Assembly: GCA_013433145.1 (NCBI GenBank)
Contig: CM024169.1
Span: forward strand, 6,455,001 to 6,519,000
Length of the DNA stretch: 64,000 bases
Reading direction: 5' to 3'
Source: Ascaris suum
Taxonomy: Eukaryota > Nematoda > Chromadorea > Rhabditida > Ascarididae
Both the position numbers and the translations under genes were made by a program. Shown piece after piece: positions 1-13,448 of this stretch. The notes beneath the pieces are model-generated. The model was not told the origin of the DNA. It saw only the letters and a list, made by a program, of their open reading frames with translations, and made no database searches. Position 1 is the stretch's first letter. Every line of letters begins with the position of its first letter.

Positions 1-2252
1 GATCGTTACAACACTGATAATATAGACCGTCACCCCTCCCATAACAATACGAACACTTTTCACAAGCATCTCAGATCTCAGAGCACAGTGACATCACAGC
101 GCCAAAACAACAAATCACTCACAGTCTTAGACATCACCCATCACATTTTCATGCGCTCTTTCCATTTTATTCGCTGCGTTTCTCAAGCTAACAAAGCGAT
201 TTCCGGGCAAACAACTCCTTGAAATAATCGAAGCTCTTAGGACTCAATTCCATCATCGCAATCCCATATTCTTCATACTCGTGTTATGCTGAGCTCCAAT
301 GTTCGCTTGTTTTTATATACTACTTGATCTACACTCAGTACGGTGATTGAAAAGTTCAAACGAAATGGAATTCTTGTTTCAATTTCCGATTTCAGGTAAC
401 AGCAATATGACTGTGACGGAAATTTCTCGCTAATCGAAGGCATCCAGTGAAGATGTGTTGAAAAAGATCACACTCAACCGAATAAACTTCGGCTCGCCTC
501 ATTGAGTTCTTCAATCATATCTCTTACGCGGTCTAAGGCAGCTTCTGCATCGTCCTCTTACTCGTAGATGATCTCGTTGACGGAGAGGACTTACTGCCAT
601 GCAATTTAGATTATATGCACTAATGTGTCTTGAACAACAGCCTTGAACAATTCTTATGAAATCACATGCTGCCCGTTCCTCATCCACTTTTCAAAAACTC
701 TTATTTGCAGTATTCTCGATAATTTACGCTACGCAATCTTTATTTTCGCAAATTCGGAAAGGCTATTATGGACGATGAAATTTCGTGAAACAATAACGGG
801 TCCCAGCAGAAAATACCAAATCCGACGAGATCTACCAAACCACGCAGAACTTCGACGCAATGCTTATGTGTTTTAATCCGCCACAACAGGGAGTTCTCCA
901 TGAACTCAGTAAAGAGACAAAGTTTAAACCAGCAACGTTATTACAGAGCGCGTTGAAAATGTTGTAGGATTTTGCTCGAAGGAAATGAGGTGAACTGTGA
1001 CCTAATAACTAGAATATCTAGCATGAAAACGCTTTCAGTCATGATGAGATGAGTGCTCCCGATTTCCTGGACAAAAATTCAATTACCACTTGGATCACCC
1101 ATCCAATTCATCTTTCTTAGCCTTGTTATTTCATTTCCCCAAAAGTAAAAACAGCAGTGAAACGACAAAGATCCTTGACGTCTCGATCTAGAGCAGAACA
1201 TGACAAGGCAGCTCAAAAGTATTTTGGGAATTGTGTAAATAAAGGCCAACTATGAAAAACGCTTACTTCGAAAATGACAGTGACCACTGCTCACACAATA
1301 CCTCCATGGGTACTTCCTACAGAAAAATTAACACACCTTTTACTCAGTTGTAGCCAATGCTTTTGGATGCCCACAGTGAAGAACATGCCAAAACAGCGAA
1401 TAAATGAAGCACGCTATTGACCTACAGCGGTTATTTCAACTTTTCATTCAGTCAGTCAATCATCTTTGCGAAAAGAACCCACAACAACAACACGATTTTA
1501 GCAAATAGGCGCATCGATAGTTGTTACTTGAGTGGCCGACGATCAGGTTGAGAAATCCAACAAGAATTCTTATTTCAGTTGCAAAATTTTTCTCAGTCAA
1601 AAATCCGACAACGAAATTCATGAAACAATATTAATCGAGCAGGGGATTGCCTGCTCTTTTTGAAAATATAAATCCGGCAATAGCAAGAACACTGTGGATT
1701 TATTGAAAACAAAAAGTGAAACAAAGTAAAGCAAAATAAAAAGATGAAAGCTACAACACAGCATGCTTAAATAATCAACAAGAAAACAGCAGTTTGTAAT
1801 TGTTTCAAATCGCAGTACGTAGCAACTAGTACTGCCAAAGAACTGGCCTCTATTTATTCCTGATCGTTTGAGATCAGACTTTCTAACAAGCATCATGGTG
1901 ACCTTATTGTCTATCTCCTTATAAGCCGTTTCTTAACTAAGGCAGTGCATCCACTAACATCCACTAACAGCTTCTCTCAGCAAAGCCAAAGGATTTGTTT
2001 TCAATGATACGCTGTATGGAACAAAGTAATAAACTCCTCGCAGTCTATAAGAAGCACGTGGACAGTAACAAACAATTCGCAAAAACTCTAGCTTCCTCTT
2101 GAATGTCTAAAACCGCAATAGCAAAGGGAACAACGAACCTAAGTTGCTGGCCAATAAACGTTTTCGTACGAGAAAACTCACAGCTAAAGCTGCTGAAACG
2201 TGTTCACAAATACTAGCCGGATGGCTGTCTTACAGATGTTATAAAAGTAAAA
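1..2252. other. No recognisable gene
   Basis: AT-rich sequence with short, unconvincing ORFs. A minus-strand ORF at 1618-1896 starts plausibly (LKRSGINRGQFFGSTSCYVL) but ends in a hydrophobic low-complexity run with no clear splice frame, so I do not call it. I see no RNA gene or mobile element here. Confidence 0.4.
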
Positions 2253-2509
2253 CTAATCGCTGCCTGGCGGGATGGCAACATTTTTGGTTAAGGCTTCGAA
2301 GGCGCTCCGATCAACATATGAGTTAGGGTCGAGTGATAGGAGAAGGGGCCTTCCGTGTACGAAGACTGTGGCCAACGGTAACCAAAGTTTCTTCATTTCC
2401 GGAGCACTTGCTGCATCGATCACGTCGTCGACACGGAAACGCAGTGCACGTTTGTTCAACAAAAAACCGTAGTGAACCGTCGTGAACACCTCAAATTGGT
2501 TAGAACAAA
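2253..2509 (-). CDS. Exon of an unrecognised protein
   Basis: This minus-strand frame of about 84 codons has a strongly protein-like composition, including LRFRVDDVIDAASAPEMKK and LPLATVFVHGRPLLLSLDP, and stays open to a TAG at 2253. The likely 3' splice site is GAGCAG just above 2509, placing two bases before the first full codon. It may be a terminal exon, or it may splice at a weak GT just before the stop. It could belong to the same gene as the exon at 4410-4567, but the phases do not join directly, so at least one exon would be missing. I do not recognise the family. Being coding is fairly likely; the boundaries are inferred. Confidence 0.5.
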
Positions 2510-4409
2510 CTGCTCAGTATAACGCAATGCTTATTCACTATTGCGTAGAAAATGAAATTTCTTCAAAAGAAAACTAGAAAAAAGGACTTCTAACTTAGCC
2601 TTAACTTAACAACGATGGGCAAAACTGATCTTTAGTTGCGCAGCACGGGCAACACAATAGCCTAAGGTTGCAGTTTTTGAAGATAAACAGAAAAGGAGGA
2701 AGAGAGAGTGTGGAGAGGGAGAATGAATGAGAAGGACAATATGAAAAATGCAATATCGTTACGGATTCGGTTCCCATCACTCATTATAATATGGAATATT
2801 CTTCTGCATAAAAGGCAGTTTAACTCTCTTTCGCGACAATCTTTCATCTCGATAAATACTGCAGATGAGGTGAATAAATTTTCGAAAAAATGAAAGAATC
2901 GTTGCGCAGTAACCTTAAAAAATAAAAGTAAAAGCATAATTAATATCACTTCCACTCAACTGCTTTCATTCCAACCAAATAAGTACCAAAAGGGACTGCA
3001 TCAGATATTAAGGGCAAAGGCAAACCTTTGTTTTGTTATTATAATAAATATCGACGATGAAGCGTTTCACGAGAAATTGCAAGAGGAATGGCGTCGATGA
3101 AAGCAGTGTCAGAAATGCATTAGCCACTGAAAGCATAAAACGTGTTAAACAGCATCAATCTTTATTCTGCAAAAATTGGTGTGTTGTTTCATCGTCGTCT
3201 TGAACTCATTCATGAATACTGTCTTGAACTCAGCCAACTTACTCTTCAACAGTGAAGTCCCTTAACGGAGATCAGTGTCACCTGAATTAAAAGGATTTGG
3301 TTGCACAATGCACAAACCAATATGAATGCCTAAACGAATGAATAAGTAATCAAATTTTTGAAATATATGCTTTCACAAAAGCCACTCACCAACACTGTAA
3401 AGTGGCGTTTAAAGACGGTCATAGAGATCGCATACCTCAAGAAATTAGGGATGCAATTAGGTTCCATGATTGTGAGATGTAGCTTTATGCAATATTGCAT
3501 TGAAACTTTAGTGCTTCTATGTAAGGCGCTTAAGAATGAATTACTCTTAAAAACTAGTTCACCACTATCAGCTTGGATCTATTGAATCTAACGTCCACTA
3601 GTGCTCGATTTAGAGCATTAAAAACAGTCTATGAGTTAAGTTAGAAAAGCTTCAGCGACAGCAAGGAAGGAAAAAGAAGAAATTCAACGCAGCACCTACC
3701 AACGGCGAATAACATAACGGACGGTTGTTCGGATGCTGCATCCCACAGATAGGCAGATAAGACGGGCACCATTACGAGGCCTAACGCGGAACTGGAAAGC
3801 GACAGCATCTGCAACTCAAATGTTGCACTAAGCGGAAATAAAGTGACACAATAATGGAAGGATCGAATCTACGATGACAATCTCAATAAATGTAGGCGCA
3901 TACTGCAAAAAATATACTCAAACATCAAGAAATAAGTTTTAGGAGTGTACAGCAGTCACGTATGATGAGTGCTTAATATGAGAGTTAAAGAAAGTTTTCA
4001 AACGCTAAAACGATTGGTGCAACATTGAGAACTTTGCCGATGCGGAGAAAAGGGGAGAGAGATTACACTCAATATGGGAATGCAGGAAGTTACAAAGCAA
4101 AGTAACTGGCTGAAACTTGAAGTGTTATCATTAACTGGATACGACGCACTAATATCCTAACATTTTTTATCCAGGTAAGATCCTTTTGCTTCCCGACTAC
4201 TGCCAATACTACGTACAAAGTGAAGCGCCACAGAGACGAACAAAATTCATTCTTCAGGAATTTTCCGTTTCAAGAGCAAGTATTTTTATTCATAACAGAC
4301 CTTGGTGATATCTACCATAAAAATGCGGTCGAGTTGGTAAACTAAGGCCGTCTTGGTGTTTGTTTAAATAAGTGAGCAAGTCAAATATACCCGCAAAGTA
4401 CAAACAAAC
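2510..4409. other. Intron or intergenic sequence, nothing recognised
   Basis: I see no convincing exon, RNA gene or mobile element. If the exons on either side belong to one gene this is intron plus at least one missed exon. Confidence 0.3.
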
Positions 4410-4567
4410 CTTTGTGATACGGACACCTTTATTGAGAATATCATGTGCGCTATTTGCCGATATTCGCCGACCCGATTCATTTCTATATAATATCGATGTA
4501 CCCAAGTCTTCGGGTGGAATGGAGTGCAGATTCAGTAAATTTCTCGGTGGACGCAAACGTTCGGAAC
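4410..4567 (-). CDS. Internal exon of an unrecognised protein
   Basis: The exon is bounded by a CAG acceptor (ATACAG before 4567) and a good donor, AAG followed by GTTTGT, at 4410. It carries two leading bases plus 52 codons and ends in phase 0. The peptide is hydrophilic and protein-like (for example NLHSIPPEDLGTSILYRNES, then ANSAHDILNKGVRITK). The frame continues past the donor for 40 more codons into a hydrophobic, intron-like stretch, which supports the donor. The antisense frame is also open but ends without splice signals. No family was recognised; the neighbouring exons were not found. Confidence 0.5.
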
Positions 4568-7328
4568 CTGTATGCGCATTTTGGAGACTATAAACAACTT
4601 CCTTCAACGCAAATCTTAATCTAAGCAATAAAAAACCGTGAAAATGTTTGCCTAAAACTCTGACCGCACAAATCTAAGGTCGAGTCACAGACGTCACCTC
4701 ACGCACCGACTTTTTTTATCATAACACCCTTTAATCATATATCTGTGCTCAACGTGCTAATGTGCTAAAAATAAAAAAAAAATTACATTCCGAATACTCC
4801 GCGGGGAAACCATGACCGACAGTTTTGCCGTAACTCTTCATGAACACAAGAAAATTTGGAATTTTCGAAGGTGCCAGTACTTAACAGTGCTTCTCACCCA
4901 CCATTGCTCAAATATTACATCAATTACGGTTGCGAACATTTGGTCAAGCAATGAGTGAATGAAAGACATTGAGAGAGGACTTTAGAAACACCTGTGTGGC
5001 ATAAAAACGAACCTGAGTCAATGCACCTTCTAATGCATGCTGTGCGAAAACGCGCCGGATGTATTCGCATCACGTTGGAAAATGTGTTACTTGATGAGCA
5101 CACAGATGACCGGAAACACCAACGCGTCAGCATATCTGCACAGAAATAATTTGCTATCATAAACTGACCGGTGGACACTACGCGAATATGCATGCCATAG
5201 TAGAGGTGACCACCACTGTAATAAATTGTAAACACAATTTGTGGGAAATATTCGACAACACTTTCATTCCGATGAAACTTTGCAACATTTCATCTCAGAA
5301 CAAGTTTCTTCAAGATGCAACCCGATGCTGCTCAATGAGAAAGTAAATTAAATCTCAAAATTATACACAACCATCTCTGTGATAACCGCTTTGTAAAATA
5401 AGCGAGCACGGGTGCAAGCGAACTGCTATAATGTGGTTTTGCATTCGTTCATTCGGTCAATCAATTCCAACAGTAAACAATAATAAATAAATAAAAATAA
5501 AAAGTGCAGAACATAATGCCTTCAAAATTTAACTGCGCTGATCAGCTGACAAAATTTCTCACGAAAGACTGGCTTTTCTGTGCCTCAATTAGTGCAAAAT
5601 GCATTAAAAGATTAAACCTATTGAGTTTCACAACTACTGCTTTCAATGGACGTCCAATTTAAAAACTGCTGGGCAGACAAACAAACGGACACAGATATAA
5701 GTACAGGCATGACGCTGTTATAATGCAAAGTAACCTTGTAAACAACAACAAAAAATCGATAAAAGGAGAGCATACCCGATCCAAAGTTCGAATAAGATTG
5801 CTTAATATGGAACTAATTTTAACGTTTATTTGTTTGATGAGTAAAAATTAAAATGCGCTGCACTGAATTCGACTCATTATATTATAACATAATTTCATAA
5901 TGTGACAACCATCTTCCCCTATTAAGTAATAGCATCGAGCTTTAGCGTATAAGTACAATGAAGAGAATTAGACTCGAAGCAAGACCGAGCCCATCACTAC
6001 CTCCTTCAGTCTTTACAAAAATAATTAACAAACGGTATACAAAACTACCAATAAACAATGCAGTGAAACCAGAAGTATGTAACTATTTACATCCACATAA
6101 AACTCTATTGAAATGAAGTTCATGTCTAATCAAGTAATTAAAGAGAGATGGGTTTCAGGGTCTTACTTATTCCATGCATGTCAATCATCCCCAGCAGTTA
6201 GTGAGTTGAAAATGACCGACTGCTGGAAAGTGAGCTGCAAATAAATGCATATATTTTTATAAGCAAAAACTCAGTGATCCAGAATGAGCTTATATATAAA
6301 GGGTCTTTTAGCTGGCAGCAAGAGGAAGGGCACATACACGTCAAAGTTAAACAGAGGATAGACTTGTTATACGAATGGCAGATAAAAGCATTTGGCTCTC
6401 CAAGGCGGTGCCCAACTGAAAAATGATAGTGCATAAATACACACAGCATTAATGAAGGAATGAAAACTGCGTAAGCACAACAACATAAGTGAAAGGTAGC
6501 GCATATTGCATAGCTGCTCTATGCACTATACAGACGTCGCAGGTGGAACGCAAGGAGCGGATAAAGATGTGTAACTTAAAAAACAATTGAAATGAGCAGA
6601 ATAAGATAAGAAGAAACAAAGTAATCGCACAAAGTGGCGGTGAAATGAGTTCAGCATCTGTGGCATTGGATACAATCAGAAAAAGCGGAAATCCGAAAAC
6701 ATCACATAATAAGGCGAAATATTAGATAAATTCAGCCGATTTGAGGTTTGTCTGCTCAGAAAATCGAAACAACTTCAGCATAGCAATATTGTTACCTGCT
6801 TTTTTTACAGCAAATGAACAAGAATTGTTCAACTACATAACAATATTTGCAAATATGAAGCAATCATGTCCGCTCTACCTGGCAATAAAATGATTTTTTA
6901 ATCACAGTTGCAAGAAAATAAGGCAATCTTTTGTTCAAAGCTATACGCATTCGATATCACACCTTACCTGAAACTCTTGAATAACAAATAAAGCTTTGAC
7001 TAGCTATGCTAGCAAATCACAGAAATGAAACGAGATGAAGGTACATTTAAAAGTATTAACAATCAACTCATTGACAAAGGCAACGGTTCTTATTTTACTG
7101 AATAATTCCCCAAAGGAGCTCCTGTGTATCTGCTCTACAAAGGAGATGAAGCTGAAGACAATTCCCTTAGAAATGGTCTTTAATTTAATTTGATACGAAC
7201 CATGTGAACATACCGCATCATTTTTCATTACAAACCTTTTGCGGTGTAATCAAATAAGAAAGCTGGCAGAAGAAGACTTCAATATAATTGAGATATCTAT
7301 ATTCACATACAGAGCAGCAAACAACCTA
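4568..7328. other. Long gap without a supported gene
   Basis: AT-rich DNA. Minus-strand ORFs at 4924-5235 and 6198-6449 lack matching splice signals and read as low-complexity or Cys/Ser-rich chance translations. I see no RNA gene or repeat of note. The stretch just below 7329 would be the 3' UTR of the TMEM199-like gene; I saw no exact AATAAA signal on the minus strand close to the stop. Confidence 0.3.
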
Positions 7329-10300
7329 TCATCTACGATCAGCTTTGTGCATCGTTGTATGCTTCTTTGTGGAAAAGCTTGTGTTCGTCCGCCTATTAGT
7401 ATTTTCCTCGTCAGAAGTCTTGTTAGGTGGCGATCGCATATCAAACTTAACAGGTGCTGCTTTAGCTGCCTGAAAGTTTAGTTTTTTTTCACTCGTTATA
7501 ACTACGGATCCACTAGAAATAAATATGAACTTGCGGAAAGAGAAGAAAGCGAAGAAAAAACTTGAAATATCTGATAAGGACATGATACAGTAAAGTGTGA
7601 AATGCAATGGCTGAACTGATGTGAAGCAGTACTTTACTACCGTCATGAGTGTTCCAATTATGAGATTACCTGGTGAAAGCAATCAAGAAAATTTTCTGGC
7701 ATATTTAATTAGAGCTCAACAGCTGGCCGTCCAAATCTGCTCAGATAATGCTGACGCGACTGCCTGCATACAATGATAAAATGAATTGATTTTTTCCTTT
7801 TCACTCTATGCCCCTATAGGAATTCAGTTAAAGAGGCATTGATCTGTGCACATGAACGATGGGTAAAGTAGACTGCCAATGAAAAGGCACTTTTACATGT
7901 GAAGCGCACAGAAGGAATAACAGTCAACATCGCACCTAATAACGACATGATCGACCGCTGAAATATGCTCCAGCAATAAACATCCACTTAATCCACATCC
8001 TTCTGGATGCCAAGAAATTAAAGACAAAATTTAAGAAAAATGTCAGTGTTACCTTAATTGGTTTTTCGCCAGGATCGTCCATAGTTTTGATGATAAAATA
8101 TAAGTCGGCAAAAAAGACAACTGTGGCGAGTAAAATCCCAATGATGAGTCGGAAAGCCACGTCTGCCTTCAAACTTGGATACGCATACCCCATACCTTAA
8201 ACACTACGCAAGTTGATATCGCTGGAACATCTTATATTAAATGTTGCTTAACTTAATTGGCCCGAAGCACTTCAAGCAATCAAGCAATACGAAAAATAAC
8301 TGACTCAAAACCTCTCGAAACATATCTGCAAATGCCTCTACGTGCTAAGCTGTTCGTTCAATGATAAATAACTCATGTTCCTAGGGCTTAAACGAAAGCA
8401 TTTCCAATTATACGTTAACCACCACCTCTCTCTCCTTCCCTCTCTTCGCTTCCGATAAGGTTTTCGCTCGAAAAAGCTTCAGACTTTCAAACGACCACAT
8501 TTTCCTAATTACTTCCGCCGCAGTAATATCCTCCTTTCGGACAGACTTTTAGCTCATTTCTTTTTCCTGCTGCACTACACAACACTCTGATGGCGCCCCT
8601 ACTGCCATTTCAACATGTTCCACTTTTCAGTCTTTCTTCATTTTTTTCTGAACCACTGGATAAAGCCGTCCTTCACTTGGACAGAGAACGAAGAAGATTG
8701 TCTCTGTAATTCTTAGCCAACACAGCCTTGCTGAAGAGTTTGTACACTGACGGCTTCCTTTGACCAAATAATCGTTCTTTTTTTTCAATCGGTGTCAATG
8801 GGTTTCTTAGAAAAGGTCGAGTGCAACGCTCCTGCTTCACAAAAAGTTTCACAGCACTACACTACTGGTTTCATTCGAGCCATATAAGGAGAATCCCCCG
8901 CCAACCGCAGCCAGTTGCAAAGGTGTCAGGTGGTGTCAGTCTCAAAATAGTTTTTTTAAAGAAGTAAGCGATAAATATGCGCTATATATGTTACGAGAAA
9001 ACAGGGGTTTCACAGAAACGCCAAAATATGGAGAAAAAAAGTCGACGTCTTTCCCAGTCAAATTCTGTAACTCATCAATTTCCGTCAAAACTTGTGTGGC
9101 AAAACTGTGAGTGACAAAATTATATGAAAATCAACAACGAATACAGCTACAATTCCAGAAAGAGAACAATGAACAAACAAACACAAGGAGAAAGGAAAAT
9201 GGCGAGAAGTGCTAAACTGACCGAACGGAATAGTTAACAAAGGAAAACTCGGATACTAACCAAAAAAGCCGAATCCGAAGGCGCCACCGACTGTGATAAG
9301 CGTATTGAAAACAGAGATCGCTTGCCGATTTGCAATTCGCATTTCCTTAATGAGTAAAGAATCATTTGAAGAGCATATGTTTCTCATACTATATAACGAC
9401 AATGCCCACCTAATTCGCAATTTAATTTCTAGATGAATGTCGATCTTGTGTTGCGACTTGCCTACTTTTGGCTCAAAAGCACATATATACCACAACAAAT
9501 GACTACAGCTATCATCTCCCAACTTGAACAGTCACTATTTTCTAATTCCCAGCTGGAAGCTGGCTCAACTGCACGAGTAATATTATGAAAAATGATATCG
9601 CCACAAAAATAGAAAAACAAACACTGATGGATCCAATTAGAGCAATACGTGAATAATACGTGGGCAATCCCCTCTTCCTCAGTCACTTAACTGTGAGCTA
9701 AGACGAGCTCCGTACAACCCTTTCAAAGTTCTGCACAAAAATAGGAGACAATTAAGTCGATATGTGAAAACAACAGGAAAAATAAGGAAAAAATGCACTG
9801 GGAGGGAATTCCATAAATGTTGAAAAAAGAAGTTGATAAAATATATTCAAATTCAGTTTCGTGCAAGTGAAAGATTATATTTTCAGCCTCGAAAGAATGT
9901 GAAAATGGGATGACAGACGTCTGAAGGCTCAAATACTCAAAAGGAAAGTTACATGAAAATGGAGCGACGGTGCTCAATTCCGGAAAACTTTGGGGAAGAT
10001 GGCAGGAAGAACAAACCTCCGCGAAATTTTGCATTAAATTAACGCGACCATATTGCTGATTAGGATCCACAGAACGCGTCATTTGCTTGTAAACCCGATC
10101 CTCCTTAACAATAACAACTTATTAGTGCTTCAGTTTGCACGAATATGGTGGATCGTGCACGTTTAGTGATAGGAGATAAGTTAACAGAGTGATAACAAGG
10201 AGGTAAACATAGAGAAAAGAAAAAATGCTGACAGATTAAGCCAGAAAACGATGCAGTGAGTAATGATCGCTATCATGTGGGGGGGGGGGGGGGGGGAAGG

Positions 10301-13300
10301 TGAAAATACAATATACTTTGCTAAATAATGACCTCTGCTAAGCTCCTCCCATGCGATTGTATACCACCTGTAAGGCAACTATCAAAGCAACTAATATGCT
10401 ATTTCAGTGTGCAAAACGATCGAAATTCACATTAATTTACGAGTCCACTTCGTGAATTTGACAATCCAGTTCAAGGAGGGCCAAAATCAAGCAGAACGAA
10501 ACACACAGCATGGCTGACATATTACACTCAGTTTTAACCTTCATCGGGAAACCCACAAAATGAGAGTAATACACACTGTGATGTTAGTACTTTAGATGGA
10601 TTTTGTAGAAGACATCTCACAACACAACATGAAATAGATGGATCCTCTATAAGTGAATTAATCCACATGAAGAAATCGCGACCTCCCTGCAAGCATCCCG
10701 TCAAACCAAAGTATAGAACTTTTTCGTTGAAAAATTCGTGGCATAAATTTCACGGCCGATCACGTTAATTCATCGCAGAGTATGCCAGTTGAATAAAGAG
10801 TGTAATGAAATTTGATGCATGGCGATACCCAGCAAAATTACTCCGTAACAAAGTAGAAGTAATTACCTACAATCACACATGGAATAATTTCTTAGGGTTA
10901 AGTTAAATCGAATATTCAACAACAACCTGCTCCCTTTTCAGCCGTTCGATTCTCGCTTCATATACGGGATCTCTCTTTTCTTCCAACTTTGCTCGAAACG
11001 GACGAAGGCGATCCACAAATTGATATATAGGATAATCGGTGGAGAACTCTAGCAGAACTCTATTAACCTCCTCGAAATCAACGGCCGGAGACGACTTCTT
11101 AAAGACGAACCACTACATTACTTCCTACGCAGCACGTTTACATGTCTTTCTTCTTCGATCCATACGCGTTCTCTTCCCACCCTCATCAGCGATACCTTTG
11201 CAACTAAAATGACAATGCTCAGCGATCATTCTTCCTCCTCTTTCACGCACATGACGAAGGTGAGGCAATAGGCAATATTAACTTCGGCATATTGGATGAC
11301 TGCCGCTGATGTGCCAGGGGGAGAGGACGGCTAAGACAATGGAAAAGGGGAGGGGGGGGGGGGGGGGGGGGGGGGGAGCAGTTGGCAGAGTTCAAATATA
11401 AGAAACACAGAAAACAGAACTGAGAAGAAAATTTCAAAATTTTATTGCCTCTATTATTTGACTTCTATCACATAAACGTTAGACTTTTACATTCTCTCAT
11501 TTACTCACAAAAGTATGCCCGAAGCATTGACGAGCAACTGCAAACGCGTCGAATAAAGAGGTCAGCACCGCAACAAGCATATACTCTTTGATTTAATCAA
11601 CGAAAAACAGACAGCTGAGTGTCGATCAAAAATAAAGCTCCGTTGATGTAAGGTACAAACTTCTCGGGTAATAACTACAACTCGATGCCTAAAACTCGCA
11701 TCAAGATGCGAATACAGTGGGAATGAATAGGTATTCTTAAGCGTGCGTAATTCAAAAACAAGCACCGAACATTTCTGGTGGATGAACATGAAGGCCGCCA
11801 ACTTCCTCGATGATGAGACCACCAACTGCAGAAGCATACCAGAACACTTGGCGTGATATGTGCCTTTGCACTCTCCTCATTTGACTAACCGCTTTCATAA
11901 ATTGCCTAACAAATAATAAAACTGGGTAATCACGGTTTCACATTTCCACCTATATTATCGCTAAAGAAATTTCTGCAAAAGATTTGTCCATCTATGTTCG
12001 TTCATTGTGCAGTGAAAATATAAACGGCGCAAAATGTACAAATGTATGAAATGTTTTTGGCACCGTCGAATGTCCCCGACTCATTTTGGGGTTGATGGAT
12101 CGATGCGAAAGATCAAGACAGGAAGTCGCCGTTGAATGTGACGCACATGCTGCTCATCAAATTCACAACAGGTGGTCATCGAGTCACCGTTATCAATCCG
12201 AATGACAGACAGACGCAGACAGGCACATACGTTGACTGCGCCCGTAGAAATGTAAAAGCGCACAGAAACACATGGCGGTGGCATGACACTGTGCGTTTTT
12301 ATAGCTGTACGCCCACCGCAGCAACCTATTCATGTGCCACCAACAAATAACGAAACATTCACCAAAACGTCCCCACTACTTGCACACTCACATTTTAAGC
12401 TCTCCGTCTTCGCATGCTTCCTTTATAAAAGCGGATGAGGTCATGCCATTGTCTGTATGCATGAATATACGTATGTTCTGAGTGCTGTTCGGCAACTTCA
12501 ACCCGGCAACCAGTGAAGATGGGGCTACGAACTTGCTGGGCACAATTACAAACATAAGAAGCCACCTTCTACGTTAGTTTTAAAGGAGAATTCAAGTTGA
12601 ATTTAAAAGAGTTACAGACGTTTCAGTGTGCTTAAAACAGGAATGCATACCATGCTCAATATTTCACACCATTAGGTTTGCAGCTAAAAGTCAATCTCTT
12701 ATGGGACTGGATGATTTAAGCTATGGACGCCTTAATGTCTCTGCCTCATGATTTTTCAGCAAGAACAGATTGTTCAATCTGTAGGAATGCAAAGCGTATA
12801 TCGTAAAAACAGGACGCTATTAGTGCGACGCAGCTATAATACGAGTATATTTTTGCAATTAAAGTGATATACTTTGAATGACAAAGGAATCATTCATTGA
12901 AGAAGAGTTCAGACTGCTAGTTTTCAACTAGAAATTCTTTTCGTGACAGAACCTTCTGCTCCAGAAGACCTTCAATCGTTTTCGGATCTCAACAGGTGGA
13001 CAAAGCATGATAAGAGATTCAGCACGATTAGAGGCGTTAAAACTTGAGAACGAGCTAGTGTTTACAGAGTGTAAAGATTACGCACAGTATGGCTGTGTAT
13101 ATGAACCTGAGGCAACGAGGAAAGCGAAAAATCTATACTAACGGTCTCTGCCATATATGGAAAACAGCTGCAAAACACTTCTAGAAGACGGTTTCCGACT
13201 AGCAAAACAGCTAGAAATAGCTTCTTCTGAATCTAATGATTTATTCTTACTTCTGCATTGCAGTAAAACATTACTTCCGTAATTACTGAAAGACTGCATG

Positions 13301-13427
13301 AAATGTAAAAGAAGATTAAAGGTGAAACCTTGACGATAGAGTCGGCAAGAAGACGTCGTTTTGGGTCGTCGCATGAAGCAGCCCATGAACTCAGCAACCT
13401 ACGATTCTCGTCCGTCACCTCCCACAT
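7329..13427 (-). CDS. TMEM199/Vma12-like V-ATPase assembly factor, six exons
   Basis: Coding exons: 13427-13329, 11097-10927, 10103-10017, 9345-9261, 8195-8053 and 7469-7329; all phases agree and give about 241 residues (human TMEM199 is 208). Members of this family sit in the ER membrane and help assemble the Vo sector of the vacuolar H+-ATPase. The order of parts matches the family: an acidic helical N-terminus, then EARIERLKREQEDRVYKQMT followed by RSVDPN (compare the human NEEYKRITRNV region), then a hairpin of two membrane helices (SVFNTLITVGGAFGFGFFG and FRLIIGILLATVVFFADLYF). The final exon gives a polar tail of 46 residues and is the least certain part. The start is the ATG at 13425-13427, 14 bases after a TTTAG acceptor. 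Four of the five introns end in AAG. Long G runs on the plus strand lie in introns 1 and 2. Confidence 0.85.
10279..10296 (+). repeat. 18-base G run in TMEM199-like intron 2
   Basis: Uninterrupted poly-G on the plus strand, so poly-C in the transcript, about 175 bases before the 3' splice site of that intron. Confidence 0.9.
11352..11376 (+). repeat. 25-base G run in TMEM199-like intron 1
   Basis: Uninterrupted G run, flanked by other G-rich sequence from 11338. It is able in principle to form quadruplexes and is prone to length errors in sequencing. It lies about 255 bases before the exon 2 acceptor. Confidence 0.9.
11851..11911 (+). repeat. Dispersed ~60-bp repeat, copy A
   Basis: Starts GCGTGATATGTGCCTTTGCA and continues to TTTCATAAATTGCCTAAC. 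It matches copies at 27445 and 46086 in the same orientation. It lies in intron 1 of the TMEM199-like gene. Aligned by eye; the ends are approximate. Confidence 0.6.
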
Positions 13428-13448
13428 AACGCGGCGGTTCTCTAAACA
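13428..13448 (-). promoter_or_regulatory. Probable spliced-leader (trans-splice) acceptor
   Basis: On the minus strand a TTTTGTGTTTAG acceptor ends at 13442, and the next in-frame ATG lies only 14 bases on. No earlier exon with a compatible phase was found. In nematodes this arrangement is typical of spliced-leader addition. The alternative is an ordinary acceptor with an upstream 5' UTR exon. Confidence 0.4.

Noticed and set aside
10181..11437. Pro-rich ORFs near 10.3 and 11.35 kb
   Set aside because: The Pro runs are translations of the poly-G tracts; these are intron sequences.
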